NCBI RefSeq assembly: GCF_000711955.1
Contig: NZ_JONR01000030.1
Span: 3,945 to 67,944 of the forward strand
Direction of reading: 5' to 3'
Source: Nevskia soli DSM 19509
Lineage (GTDB): Bacteria > Pseudomonadota > Gammaproteobacteria > Nevskiales > Nevskiaceae
DNA: 64,000 bases
Shown: positions 28,132 through 37,481 of the stretch, one piece after another
Layout of the letters: each line of letters opens with the position of its first letter
Numbering within the stretch: the stretch's first letter is position 1
Made by a program: the position numbers and the translations under genes
Notes under the pieces: model-generated
The model's input: only the letters and a program-made list of their open reading frames with translations
What the model was told of the DNA's origin: nothing
Databases searched by the model: none

Positions 28132-28563
28132 TCAGCCCGGTAAAAGCAGGTGCGAAAACAATGCGATATCGTCACGCTCAAACCATCCGAGTTTCTTCCA
28201 AAAGTACTGCGCTCGCAGATTGCGATAGACCACGTTGGCATGCACTTTCCAAATGCCTTGGCGGGTCATCTCTCGTTCGACGCTCGCAACCAGGGTTTTA
28301 CCGATGCCCTGGCGCCGGCAGTCGGCGGCGACTGCCAGGTGATACACGTAACCACGCCGTCCGTCGTGTCCAGCCAATACTGCTCCGATGAGCCTGCCGG
28401 CCCGACGGGCACCAAAACTCATCCCTGGATTGCGAGAAAGGAACCTCACAAATACGTGCGGGTGACGTTCGTCGGATTGCAGTACGACACCTTCAGAAGA
28501 CTCCCACAGCGCGTAGGCGTCGCCGAAGTCTTCTTGCGTAAGGGGCGAAACATCAAAGTCCAT
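28132..28563 (-). CDS. GNAT-family acetyltransferase
   Basis: This protein of about 143 residues has the GNAT fold signatures: VYHLAVAADCRRQGIGKTLV (acetyl-CoA binding R-x-x-G-I-G) and NLRAQYFWKKLGW (motif B). The start chosen has GGAG 8 nt upstream; an ATG six codons earlier (28581) is possible. It follows the KS-AT gene by about 45 nt and is probably co-transcribed. The segment GHDGRRGYVYHLAV recurs nearly identically in the GNAT at 41.2 kb. The substrate is unknown. Confidence 0.85.
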   Translation of the reverse strand: MDFDVSPLTQEDFGDAYALWESSEGVVLQSDERHPHVFVRFLSRNPGMSFGARRAGRLIGAVLAGHDGRRGYVYHLAVAADCRRQGIGKTLVASVEREMTRQGIWKVHANVVYRNLRAQYFWKKLGWFERDDIALFSHLLLPG

Positions 28564-28608
28564 GTCATCGGCTCCATTCATTTAGAAAGGAGATATGTTC
28601 CTTGGTCG

Positions 28609-31509
28609 CTACGGTAGACTGTGCATCGGCTTCCAGCCTTGCGGAACGCGCAACTCCGGCATCTGAAGTTTGAGCTTGATACCCGCGTTAGGCGCAGGCC
28701 GCAGTGCCGCGCATAAATCCAGCGCAGGGACGTCGCGATGCGCATAAAGCCCGGCGGGCTCAAATGCGACGCCAGCCACAAACACCTGTGCCAACATCTG
28801 GTGGAATTGCCGTACACCAGAGTGCTCCCGGCTGTCGCTGGCGACTGCCGTGACGTCCTGACGATCCTGCAAAATGTCATTGACGAAGGACGTCAGCATG
28901 CTGGCCGGGCCGACTTCGATGAATACACGGTAGCCATCGGAGTACAGCCGGCCAATGGTTTCGGAGAACCGCACCGGGTATTCCCACTGCGCGGCGGCCA
29001 CTTCGCCAATAGCCTCTTTCCTGTTCGGAAAAGGAGCAGCAGTGCAGGCGCTGTAAAGCTCCGTTTGCCCAGGTCCGAGTTCACAATCACCGAAATAACT
29101 GCGGAAGGCGTTCGCCAGTGGCGCGCATAGTGCCGTATGGTAGGTGCGCCCGGTCGAGAGATAGGTACAGATGGATCCTTCTCCCAGTAGCCATGACTTT
29201 AATGCGCGCGTGTCCTCCGGCGGCCCGAATAAAACAACCTGGTTGGCACAGTTATCCGCCACCAGCTTCAATGGGTTATTTTCGCCGTCGAGGCGCGACA
29301 AGAGTTCCTCACGGGTTTCCGGCCACATCGCATCGACCGTGAGGAGCGAGCCTTCTTCCGTGCCGGCGTCCACTTCGACCTTGTGCATCATGGCAGTCAA
29401 CTCGCGCACCGACAGGATTTGCTCATCGCGGCTGCCAAATCGCCTTACGCCACTGGCAGCGATCGCAGAAAATTCACCCGCGCTATAGCCGAGCATCGCA
29501 TCCGCTTTCAGATCAAGATCGTCGAGTAGCCGTTGAATTGCCATGCTCGCGATGAAGACGCTTTCTGTGCCGGCATCCGCGTCGTACAGCTTGGCTCCCG
29601 CAGTTCTGCGCTGGGGTTCGTCCAGTCCGGTCGGCACCGGAAACAAAAACGGTGCGCGCTCTGTTAATCCGCTGTCCAGAGCAGTGCGCTCCATCAGATC
29701 GAACCATTCGCGCACTTGCGGAAAATGCACGCAAAGGTCCGCGAGCATGTTTGTGTACTGCGTGCCTTCCCCGGGGAAGAGAAAGCAAACTTTGCCGGGC
29801 GCGGGGCCGATGCCGTAGTAAATACAGGAGCGGATGCTGAACGGCTCTGCATTTCCACCCCCCAAAATCTCGATGGCTTGAAATAGCTTCTTCGCCAGGT
29901 CCGCCGGCCCCTCTGCGAGGATGGCTAAGCGATGCTCGCCCTGGCTATAAGCACTGCCGGCTTTGGCGATTTCCGCCACGCTGGCAGATGCGGGGCTGCG
30001 CAATATGGCCAGTGCCGATTCGGCGAGCCGCGCCAGTGCTGTTGGGGACTCCGCTGCCAGGGTGATCAGTTCTGAAGGTTGCGGCGCGTGCAGCGTTGCT
30101 GGTCGCGCGCCGCTTGGCCCGGTGTATTCCTCCAGGATGACGTGGGCGTTTGCCCCGCCGAACCCGAAGGCATTGACGCCGGCGCGCCGGGGATGCACCT
30201 GGCCGTGAATCCAGGGGCGCGTCTGATTGTTGACGTAGAGCGGTTTGGCGGGATCGGCCGCCTCGGCGGTCGGCTCGTCGCACAGGGTGGGCGGCAATAC
30301 CTTGTGATAAAGCGCCAGCGCTGTCTTGATCAGCGAGGCTGAGCCGGCGGCGGGCAGGCAGTGTCCAATCATCGATTTGACCGTGCCCACTGCGATCTGT
30401 GGTCCGGCACCGCGGGCGCCGAAGACAGCGTTCAGCAACTCGATCTCGGTGCGGTCCCCAACTTCGGTGCCGGTGCCGTGCGCTTCTATCAAGTCGACGG
30501 TCAGTGGGTCAACTCCGCTGCTATCGTAAGCGTGCCGCAGCGCCAGCATCTGACCCTCCAGTCGCGGCGCCAGCAATCCCTTCCCCTTTCCATCCGACGA
30601 CAGGCCAATTCCCTTGATGACCGCATAAATTCGATTTCCCGCAGCTTCCGCATCGGCCAGGCGCTTCAGCACCAGCATGCCTACGCCCTCGCCGAGCAGG
30701 ATGCCGTTGGCCCCTTTCTGGAATGGGCGGATTTTGTCGTGCGACAACGCCTGGATCTGGCTGAACTGGATATAGAGCTGCGGCGGCGTATGCGACTGCA
30801 CGCCGCCGGCAAGCATCAGGTCGCAACGTCCCGTGACCAGCTCGCGCACCGCGGCGTCGAGTGCGAACAAGGTCGAGGCGCAGGCGGCGTCGACAATGTA
30901 ATTAGGCCCCATCAGGTTGAGACGGTTGGCGATCAGGCCGGCAATGACGTTGGGCGTGGTCGGGCCGACCATGTCGGCGTTGTAAGGGGGCAGTTGGCCG
31001 CGGAAGTGCTGGCGCAGTTCGGCCAGATCCGCCGCCGACAGGTCCGGCCGCAACGACCGCGCTAGTTCCATTGCCTGGTCGAGAAACAGGCCGCGGCTCA
31101 ATACGCAGGCCATCGCGCGGTTGCCGTAGGTGCCCCGGCCGATAACAACGCCGGCGCGCTCCGGGTCGAATGTCTGTTTGCCGACCAGATAGCCGGCGTC
31201 GATCAGCGCGTCGCGAGCGTACTTCAGCGCCATCAGGTGGTCCGGGTCGCCACCTTCGGCGATGCTGGGGAGGACGCCGAACTCCAACGGATTGACTTCG
31301 GCTAACCCGCGCAGGAAGCCGCCCTTGGTGGTGTAGGTACGGTCGTTGGCGGTGGTGTTGGGTTCGAAGTAGGGGCCGGCCCATTCCGGGCCCGCGTCGG
31401 CCACCGCATCAACCTTATTGAGCATGTTTTGCCAGAAGGCGCGCGCATCGCGCGCGCCTGCATAGCAGCCGGCTAGACCGACGATGGCGATGTCCAAGGG
31501 CTGCGTCAT
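28609..31509 (-). CDS. KS-AT type I polyketide-synthase-like protein without ACP
   Basis: The 966-residue protein has a ketosynthase domain (about residues 5-460) with catalytic Cys210 (DAACAST), His344 (EAHGTGT) and His383 (IGHCLPAAGS), and an acyltransferase domain (about 570-880) with Ser676 in GYSAGE. It stops about 85 residues after the AT domain. There is no acyl-carrier, ketoreductase or dehydratase domain, unlike the large PUFA- or glycolipid-type synthases its KS resembles. It would need a carrier protein in trans. A GNAT follows and an RRM gene precedes it. All visible catalytic residues are intact, so it is not an obvious pseudogene. Confidence 0.88.
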   Translation of the reverse strand: MTQPLDIAIVGLAGCYAGARDARAFWQNMLNKVDAVADAGPEWAGPYFEPNTTANDRTYTTKGGFLRGLAEVNPLEFGVLPSIAEGGDPDHLMALKYARDALIDAGYLVGKQTFDPERAGVVIGRGTYGNRAMACVLSRGLFLDQAMELARSLRPDLSAADLAELRQHFRGQLPPYNADMVGPTTPNVIAGLIANRLNLMGPNYIVDAACASTLFALDAAVRELVTGRCDLMLAGGVQSHTPPQLYIQFSQIQALSHDKIRPFQKGANGILLGEGVGMLVLKRLADAEAAGNRIYAVIKGIGLSSDGKGKGLLAPRLEGQMLALRHAYDSSGVDPLTVDLIEAHGTGTEVGDRTEIELLNAVFGARGAGPQIAVGTVKSMIGHCLPAAGSASLIKTALALYHKVLPPTLCDEPTAEAADPAKPLYVNNQTRPWIHGQVHPRRAGVNAFGFGGANAHVILEEYTGPSGARPATLHAPQPSELITLAAESPTALARLAESALAILRSPASASVAEIAKAGSAYSQGEHRLAILAEGPADLAKKLFQAIEILGGGNAEPFSIRSCIYYGIGPAPGKVCFLFPGEGTQYTNMLADLCVHFPQVREWFDLMERTALDSGLTERAPFLFPVPTGLDEPQRRTAGAKLYDADAGTESVFIASMAIQRLLDDLDLKADAMLGYSAGEFSAIAASGVRRFGSRDEQILSVRELTAMMHKVEVDAGTEEGSLLTVDAMWPETREELLSRLDGENNPLKLVADNCANQVVLFGPPEDTRALKSWLLGEGSICTYLSTGRTYHTALCAPLANAFRSYFGDCELGPGQTELYSACTAAPFPNRKEAIGEVAAAQWEYPVRFSETIGRLYSDGYRVFIEVGPASMLTSFVNDILQDRQDVTAVASDSREHSGVRQFHQMLAQVFVAGVAFEPAGLYAHRDVPALDLCAALRPAPNAGIKLKLQMPELRVPQGWKPMHSLP

Positions 31510-31546
31510 GCGGATTGTGGACAGGCCGACCGCTTACGATCGAGAC

Positions 31547-31828
31547 TCAGTGATGCCGGGGGCCGCCAGTGCGACCGCCGCGAGCGTCGCGCGGTTGCTC
31601 CATATTCACGCGCAAGAAATTTCCGCGCAGTTCGCGGCCGTTGAGCGCGGCGATCGCAGCTCGCGCTTCGTGGCCTTCCATTTCTATGAAACCGAAGCCA
31701 CGGCATTTTCCGGAAAAAACATCGTGGGCCAGCTTGATCGAGCGCACCCGGCCGTGGGTGCAGAATAATTCGGTCAACTCCTTCTCAGTCGTGTCGGACG
31801 GAAGGTTGCCGGCGTAGATTTTCAACAT
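31547..31828 (-). CDS. Single-RRM RNA-binding protein
   Basis: This 93-residue protein is one RNA recognition motif with RNP2 (KIYAGNLP) and RNP1 (KCRGFGFIEM), ending in a short basic Gly/Arg tail. It resembles cold- or stress-induced bacterial RRM proteins. It lies 37 nt upstream of the KS-AT gene on the same strand. Confidence 0.93.
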   Translation of the reverse strand: MLKIYAGNLPSDTTEKELTELFCTHGRVRSIKLAHDVFSGKCRGFGFIEMEGHEARAAIAALNGRELRGNFLRVNMEQPRDARGGRTGGPRHH

Positions 31829-31982
31829 ATTGCTGCTCCTAGTGAATTCTTGCGGGCACTGTATGTGCTTCGGCCGCCCGTGGTTGCGGCGTCATTCTCG
31901 CGCCATGGGTTTTGATCCCGTGTCGGCGACTTTCCGAGGGCTGCCACAAACCCGAATCGAGCAGTCGGCAATCGCGCAACTC

Positions 31983-32234
31983 TCAGCGCCCGGCTACCCG
32001 CTTGAGCGGCTTATCTTTCGGCGGTGCTTCCAGGTGCGTGCCCCGCAGCGTCTCTTCCACCGTGTCGCCTGGTTTCCAAGCATGGCCCAGCGTCTCTTCG
32101 ATGTACTCGCGAATCATGCGGCGCACGACCTGCGACGGCGTTGAATCTTCGCGTGCGCACAGGTATTCGAACACAGCCTTCTTTCTCGGATCGATCAGAA
32201 GCGTCAGCCGCCCGGTGCGTTCTTCTATGGTCAT
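31983..32234 (-). CDS. Ribbon-helix-helix DNA-binding protein
   Basis: This 83-residue protein has an N-terminal beta strand (TGRLTLLIDPRKKAVFEYLC) followed by two helices (STPSQVVRRMIREYIEETLG), the CopG/MetJ-like ribbon-helix-helix layout, and a Pro/Lys-rich tail. It is divergent from the hydrogenase-like operon, with 149 nt of AT-rich DNA between. It could regulate that operon; this is inferred from position. Confidence 0.75.
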   Translation of the reverse strand: MTIEERTGRLTLLIDPRKKAVFEYLCAREDSTPSQVVRRMIREYIEETLGHAWKPGDTVEETLRGTHLEAPPKDKPLKRVAGR

Positions 32235-32276
32235 TTGGCAATTACTCGTTTCTGGTCAATGACACGGTTATGCTAA

Positions 32277-32308
32277 TTACATTAACATATATTAGTATAT
32301 AGATGTAA
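32277..32308. promoter_or_regulatory. AT-rich inverted repeat between RHH gene and hyf-like operon
   Basis: TTACAT (32277-32282) and ATGTAA (32303-32308) flank a very AT-rich core containing ATATATTAGTATAT. It is the most A/T-rich spot in the window and is placed where an operator or promoter for both divergent genes should be. Confidence 0.45.
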
Positions 32309-32383
32309 ACTTGGTGCTCAGACCATGATGATGCCTGGGATCGCTTTTGAATCTTCGAATGCCAATGCGAACGGGCAGGTGCC

Positions 32384-34387
32384 GTGTTTGAGTCGGTCAA
32401 TCTCCTAACAGGCGCGCTCGCGGTCGCCCATGGCTGGATTGCCGTCGGCGTATTCGGACTGCTGCGTCCCAATAGTGTTCGCTTTGTCGGCAGATTCCTG
32501 TTTCCCCTGGGAGCATTGGGTGGAATCGTTCTGGCGGTGATTGCCTTGCTGGCGATCCAGGGGCCAATAGAGAGTGTGGTGCTGCCGCTGGGTCTTCCCG
32601 ACCTGCCGCTCCACGCGCGGCTGGACCCGCTCTCAGCCTTTTTTCTGTTTCTGCTCGGTTCCGCGTCTGCCGGCATCTCGATTTTCGGTGCGGGTTATTT
32701 CCGGGAAGGTGAGGGCACCGCACCGGGCCTGTTATGCCTGCAATTCCACGTATTCCTGGGCAGCATGGCCCTGGTGTTGATGGCCGATGACGCCTATGGC
32801 TTCATGGTGTCCTGGGAAACGATGGCACTGTCGTCCTACTTCCTGGTCACCACCCAGCACCGGATTCCCGAGATCCGTCGCGCCGGATTCCTCTATCTAC
32901 TGCTGGCCCACCTCGGCGCGATTTCCATTCTCCTGTGTTTCGGCGTTTTGCAGGGGGGGAGTTGGCAGTTCACCTTCGACGCGATGCGACAGGCGCAGTT
33001 GTCCCCGGCCTGGGCCAGCGTCGCCTTCGGATTGGCGGTTGTGGGTTTCGGTGCCAAGGCGGGTTTGGTGCCCTTGCATGTCTGGCTTCCGGAAGCGCAT
33101 CCGGCAGCACCATCCCCGGTGTCGGCGCTGATGTCCGGGGTGATGCTGAAGACGGCGATCTACGGCGTGCTGCGCGTCAGCCTCGATCTGCTGCACCAGC
33201 CCTTGTGGTGGTGGGGCGCGGCCGTGCTGGCGTTGGGTTTGTTCACCGCCCTGTACGGCGTGGTGTTCGCCGCGGTACAGACCGACATGAAGCGGTTGCT
33301 GGCCTATTCCTCTATCGAAAACATCGGCATCATTTTCGCCGGTATTGGCCTGACCCTGCTGTTCCACGCCTTCGACATGCAGGCATTGGCAGGGCTGTCC
33401 TTGGCCGCCACGCTGTATCACTGCCTCAACCACGCCTTTTTCAAGAGCCTGCTGTTCCTCGCCACCGGGTCGGTGTTGCACGCTACCCATGAGCGCAGCC
33501 TCGGTAAGCTGGGCGGTCTGATGCATCGCATGCCCTGGGTCGCCTGGCTGGCGCTGATCGGCACGCTGGCCATCGCCGGCCTGCCGCCGCTCAATGGTTT
33601 CGTCTCCGAGTGGCTGTTGTTGCAATCCTTCCTGTTCACGCCCGAAATCCCGCAACCCTTCGCCAACATGCTGGTGCCGCTCGGTGCTGCGGCGCTGGCC
33701 TTGACGGCGGCGCTGGCCGCCTACGTCATGGTCAAGTTCTACGGCGTGATCTTCCTCGGCCGGATGCGCGAACCGCAGCTCGCCCAGGCACAGGACTGCG
33801 GCTGGCTGGAGCGCCTGGGCCTGCTGTGGCTGGCCGCGGGTTGCATCGTATTGGGACTGGTGCCGAGCTTCGTTTTGCGCCAACTGGGCCACGTCGATGC
33901 GTTCCTGCTCGGCGCCGCCGGGGAGGCGCATGCCGATGGCATCTGGCTGCTGGCTCCGATCTCGTCGCACCGGGCGTCTTATGTGCCCATCGTATTCCTG
34001 CTTGGTGCGTCGGTGGTGGTGACACTTTCTGTCTGGATCACCAAGGGCATCTATCACGGCCACATCCGTCGCAGCGCGGCTTGGGACTGCGGCTATCCTT
34101 TGCAGACACCGCGCATGCAGGATACGGCCGAGGGTTTCGGCTACCCGGTACGGCACATCTTCGAGCCGTTCTTCCGCATGCAGCGCAAACTGCCGTCGCC
34201 GTTCGACACCGCTCCGCGCTACCGGGTGATTGTCGAGGACTGGACCTGGTTCGGGCTGTACCTGCCGGTTGCGCGAACTGTGCTGAAAACCGCCAACCTG
34301 ATCGGCCGCTTGCAGCAGGGGCGTATCTCTGTCTACCTGCTCTACAGTTTCCTGACCCTGGTCACGCTACTGGTGATCGTGCTGTGA
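32384..34387 (+). CDS. hyfB: Hydrogenase-4-like antiporter subunit HyfB (NuoL-type)
   Basis: This 667-residue membrane protein has the NuoL/M/N-type proton-translocating core: a conserved Glu in YGFMVSWETMALSSYFLV, Lys in VVGFGAKAGLVPLHVWLPEAHPAAPSPVSALMSG, and KRLLAYSSIENIG. About 14-16 helices are expected, with an extra C-terminal region like HyfB/HycC. The start is GTG. It is the first gene of a six-gene operon encoding a membrane complex related to group 4 hydrogenases and complex I. It should contribute an ion-pumping channel. Confidence 0.9.
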   Translation: MFESVNLLTGALAVAHGWIAVGVFGLLRPNSVRFVGRFLFPLGALGGIVLAVIALLAIQGPIESVVLPLGLPDLPLHARLDPLSAFFLFLLGSASAGISIFGAGYFREGEGTAPGLLCLQFHVFLGSMALVLMADDAYGFMVSWETMALSSYFLVTTQHRIPEIRRAGFLYLLLAHLGAISILLCFGVLQGGSWQFTFDAMRQAQLSPAWASVAFGLAVVGFGAKAGLVPLHVWLPEAHPAAPSPVSALMSGVMLKTAIYGVLRVSLDLLHQPLWWWGAAVLALGLFTALYGVVFAAVQTDMKRLLAYSSIENIGIIFAGIGLTLLFHAFDMQALAGLSLAATLYHCLNHAFFKSLLFLATGSVLHATHERSLGKLGGLMHRMPWVAWLALIGTLAIAGLPPLNGFVSEWLLLQSFLFTPEIPQPFANMLVPLGAAALALTAALAAYVMVKFYGVIFLGRMREPQLAQAQDCGWLERLGLLWLAAGCIVLGLVPSFVLRQLGHVDAFLLGAAGEAHADGIWLLAPISSHRASYVPIVFLLGASVVVTLSVWITKGIYHGHIRRSAAWDCGYPLQTPRMQDTAEGFGYPVRHIFEPFFRMQRKLPSPFDTAPRYRVIVEDWTWFGLYLPVARTVLKTANLIGRLQQGRISVYLLYSFLTLVTLLVIVL

Positions 34388-35334
34388 GCCTGACCGGCAT
34401 CCTCACCCAGTTGCTGGGAGTGGCCGTGGCGGTAGTGCTGGCGCCGCTGTTCCTGGGCTGGGTCAACCAGTGCCGGGCCTGGCTTTCTAACCGCTCCGCC
34501 CCGCCGCTGACGCAGCCCTACCGTTTGATCCGCAAGCTGCTGCATAAGGACGCGGTCATCGCGGATAGCGCTTCGCCGCTGTTTCGGGTGGTGCCGTACA
34601 TCCTGTTCGGTGCGATGGTCACCGCAGCGGCAATCATCCCATCGCTCGGTACCAACCTGCCGTTCGCAGTCGCTGCCGACGCCATTGCCCTGGTCGGGCT
34701 GTTCGCGACAGCGCGCGTCTTCATCTCGCTCGCGGCCATGGACATCGGTACCGCCTTCGGCAGTATGGGTGCGCGGCGCGAGATGATGGTCGGCTTCCTC
34801 GCCGAGCCGGCGTTGCTGATGGTGGTGTTCACCGCCTCTCTGATCTGCGGTAGCACCGCTCTCCCCACCATTGCCGACACGCTCGCCGGCCGCTCGCTTG
34901 CAATCTACCCTAGCCTGGCCTTCGCTGGCGTCGCATTCCTGATGGTGCTGCTGGCGGAAAATGCTCGCATCCCGATCGACAACCCGTCGACCCACCTCGA
35001 ACTCACCATGATCCACGAGGCCATGGTGTTGGAATATTCGGCGCGCCACCTGGCGCTGATCGAATGGACATCCGCCCTCAAGTTGTTCAACTACGTCTGC
35101 ATCGGCTTCGCCCTGTTCCTGCCGTGGGGTCTGGCGCGTGGCGAGGAGAATCCACTCGCCCTTCTGTGGGCACTGCCGCTGCTGGTGCTCAAGCTGCTGC
35201 TTGCCGGTGCCGGGCTGGCATTGATCGAAACGGTCAGCGCCAAGCTGCGGATCTTCCGCGCACCGGAGTTTCTCGCCATGGCCTTCATGTTGGCCGTGCT
35301 GGGGCTGCTGGTCCGTTTGCTGCTGGGGAGCTAG
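34384..35334 (+). CDS. hyfC: Hydrogenase-4-like membrane subunit HyfC (NuoH-type)
   Basis: This 316-residue protein starts at a GTG overlapping the hyfB stop (GTGA). It has the NuoH/HycD pattern: QPYRLIRKLLHKDAV near the N-terminus, then LAENARIPIDNPSTHLELTM with the conserved acidic and Pro residues, and HEAMVLEYSARHLAL. It would form the membrane anchor that connects the soluble module to the antiporter subunits. Confidence 0.9.
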   Translation: MSLTGILTQLLGVAVAVVLAPLFLGWVNQCRAWLSNRSAPPLTQPYRLIRKLLHKDAVIADSASPLFRVVPYILFGAMVTAAAIIPSLGTNLPFAVAADAIALVGLFATARVFISLAAMDIGTAFGSMGARREMMVGFLAEPALLMVVFTASLICGSTALPTIADTLAGRSLAIYPSLAFAGVAFLMVLLAENARIPIDNPSTHLELTMIHEAMVLEYSARHLALIEWTSALKLFNYVCIGFALFLPWGLARGEENPLALLWALPLLVLKLLLAGAGLALIETVSAKLRIFRAPEFLAMAFMLAVLGLLVRLLLGS

Positions 35335-35338
35335 GAAC

Positions 35339-36022
35339 ATGCCAACGGACTCCGGCGTGGTAAACCTGCCGCTATCGGCCCAGCTGATCCACCTGGCCGC
35401 AGCCGTACTGCTGCTGCTGTCCTTCGCCATGCTGTCGCAGCGGCGGCTCCTGTCCCTCGTCAACCTGTTCGCCGGCCAGGGTGCGGCCCTGGTCGGTTCG
35501 ACCGTGGTGGTGGCCTACAGCACCGGACAGCACCACCTGTATTACTCGGCGGCGCTGACGTTGGTGCTCAAAATGCTGGTGTTGCCCTACGTCTTGCACC
35601 GTCTGATCCGCCGGCTGAACCTGCAATCGGACACGGAAACCCTGGTCAACATCCCCACCACCATGCTGATCGGACTGGTCGTGGTGATCTTCGCCTTCGG
35701 ACTGGCGCAGCCGCTATCCGAGCTGTCGAGCACGGTCACGCGCAGCACGTTGGGCATTGCCATAGCGGTGGTGATGCTGTCCTTCCTGATGATGATCACC
35801 CGGCACAAAGCCATCTCCCAGGTGATCGGCTTCCTGGCGATGGAGAATGGCCTGTTCTTCGCCGCTACCAGCGCAACCTATGGCATGCCGATGGTGGTGG
35901 AGCTGGGCATCGCTCTGGACGTGCTGGTAGGCGTGTTCATCTTCGGCATTTTCTTCTTCCATATCCGGGATCAGTTCGAGAGCCTCGACCTGCATCTGAT
36001 GGAATCACTCAAGGAGGAATGA
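35339..36022 (+). CDS. hyfE: Hydrogenase-4-like subunit HyfE (NuoK-type)
   Basis: This 227-residue membrane protein has about six helices and a NuoK-like C-terminal half with acidic residues (VIGFLAMENGLFFAATSATY). It is the HyfE/Rv0085 HycP counterpart in this operon, 4 nt after hyfC and 1 nt before hyfF. Its place in the operon supports assignment as much as sequence does. Confidence 0.85.
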   Translation: MPTDSGVVNLPLSAQLIHLAAAVLLLLSFAMLSQRRLLSLVNLFAGQGAALVGSTVVVAYSTGQHHLYYSAALTLVLKMLVLPYVLHRLIRRLNLQSDTETLVNIPTTMLIGLVVVIFAFGLAQPLSELSSTVTRSTLGIAIAVVMLSFLMMITRHKAISQVIGFLAMENGLFFAATSATYGMPMVVELGIALDVLVGVFIFGIFFFHIRDQFESLDLHLMESLKEE

Positions 36023-36023
36023 A

Positions 36024-37475
36024 TTGGAGCTGCTGATTCTCCTCGGACTACCATTGTTCGGCGCCGCGCTGATGGCGCTGGTGGGCGAGCGCCGCTGGGC
36101 ACCCGAAGTCAATGTCCTGGTCAGCCTTGCGACCTTCGTTGCCGGCTGCGCGCTCACCGCCCGGGTCATCGCAGACGGACCGATGCTGGTGTGGAACGAG
36201 CAGTTCTTCGTCGACCCCTTCAACGTCTTCCTGGTGGCGCTCACGGCTTTCATCAGCCTCACCACTTCGCTGTTCTCGCGCACTTACATGCGTATCGAGG
36301 AACACCACGGCAAGCTCAGCCAGCGCCGTTTGCGGCTCTACCACAGCATGTTCCAGTTGTTCATGTTCACTATGTTGCTGGCGCTGCTCACCAACAACAT
36401 GGGCATCCTGTGGGTGGCGATGGAGGCGGCAACGCTGTCGACGGTACTGCTGGTGTCGCTGTACCGCACCAAGGCCAGCCTGGAGGCGGCCTGGAAGTAT
36501 TTCATCCTGTGCGGCGTAGGCATCGCACAGGCGCTGTTCGGCACCATCCTGCTGTACTTCGCCGCCGAGAAGGTGCTTGGTGGTGACGGCATGAGTGCGC
36601 TCCTGTGGACTCACCTGAACGCCGTCAAGGGCCAGCTCGAAGTATCGGTGCTGTCGATTTCCTTCGTCTTCCTGCTGGTCGGCTACGGCACCAAGGTCGG
36701 ATTGGCGCCACTGCACAACTGGCTACCCGACGCCCATGCGGAAGGCCCCACGCCGGTGTCGGCGGTGCTGTCCGGCCTGCTGCTCAACGTCGCCCTGTAT
36801 GCCGTGATCCGCTGCAAGATCCTGGTGGAGGGTTCGATCCGTTCCAAGCTGCCGGGCCACATGCTGATGGCTTTCGGCCTAACTTCGGTTGTTGTCGCCG
36901 CGTTCCTGCTGTGGCGGCAGAAGGACGTCAAACGCCTGTTCGCCTACTCTTCGATTGAGCACATGGGCATCATCACCTTCGCCTTCGGCATGGGTGGTCC
37001 GGTTGCGAATTTTGCAGCACTGCTGCACATGACGGTGCACTCGCTGACCAAGAGCGCCATCTTCTTCGCTGTCGGCCACGCTTCGCAGAAGACCGGCACC
37101 CAGCTCATCGAAAGGATTCGCGGCCTGCTGGTCCTGTCGCCTACCGTCGGCTGGGGACTGATGCTCGGTGCGCTCGCCATTCTCGGCATGCCGCCATTCG
37201 GCGTGTTCGCCAGTGAGTTCCTGATCCTGACTACGGCGATGCGGGACCATCCCTGGGCAACGCCAGTTCTGCTGCTGGCGCTGGGTGTCGCCTTCGGCGC
37301 GATCTTCAGCCGGGTGCAGCCCATGGTCTTTGGCGAGCCCAGCGGCCAGCCGTTGCCGCATTCGCCGTCGCTGGTCCCGGTGTTCGCCCACCTCGCATTG
37401 GTGTTGATGCTGGGTCTGTGGATACCGCCATTCCTGGCGCAGTGGTACCGCCTCGCCGCGGCACTGATCGGATAG
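36024..37475 (+). CDS. hyfF: Hydrogenase-4-like antiporter subunit HyfF (NuoN-type)
   Basis: This 483-residue membrane protein starts at TTG with a strong AAGGAGG site. It has a second antiporter-like core: a Glu in MGILWVAMEAATLSTVLLVS, LVGYGTKVGLAPLHNWLPDA, KRLFAYSSIEHMGIITFA and HSLTKSAIFFAVGH. With hyfB this gives two ion-channel subunits in the complex. Confidence 0.9.
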   Translation: MELLILLGLPLFGAALMALVGERRWAPEVNVLVSLATFVAGCALTARVIADGPMLVWNEQFFVDPFNVFLVALTAFISLTTSLFSRTYMRIEEHHGKLSQRRLRLYHSMFQLFMFTMLLALLTNNMGILWVAMEAATLSTVLLVSLYRTKASLEAAWKYFILCGVGIAQALFGTILLYFAAEKVLGGDGMSALLWTHLNAVKGQLEVSVLSISFVFLLVGYGTKVGLAPLHNWLPDAHAEGPTPVSAVLSGLLLNVALYAVIRCKILVEGSIRSKLPGHMLMAFGLTSVVVAAFLLWRQKDVKRLFAYSSIEHMGIITFAFGMGGPVANFAALLHMTVHSLTKSAIFFAVGHASQKTGTQLIERIRGLLVLSPTVGWGLMLGALAILGMPPFGVFASEFLILTTAMRDHPWATPVLLLALGVAFGAIFSRVQPMVFGEPSGQPLPHSPSLVPVFAHLALVLMLGLWIPPFLAQWYRLAAALIG

Positions 37476-37481
37476 TCCGCC

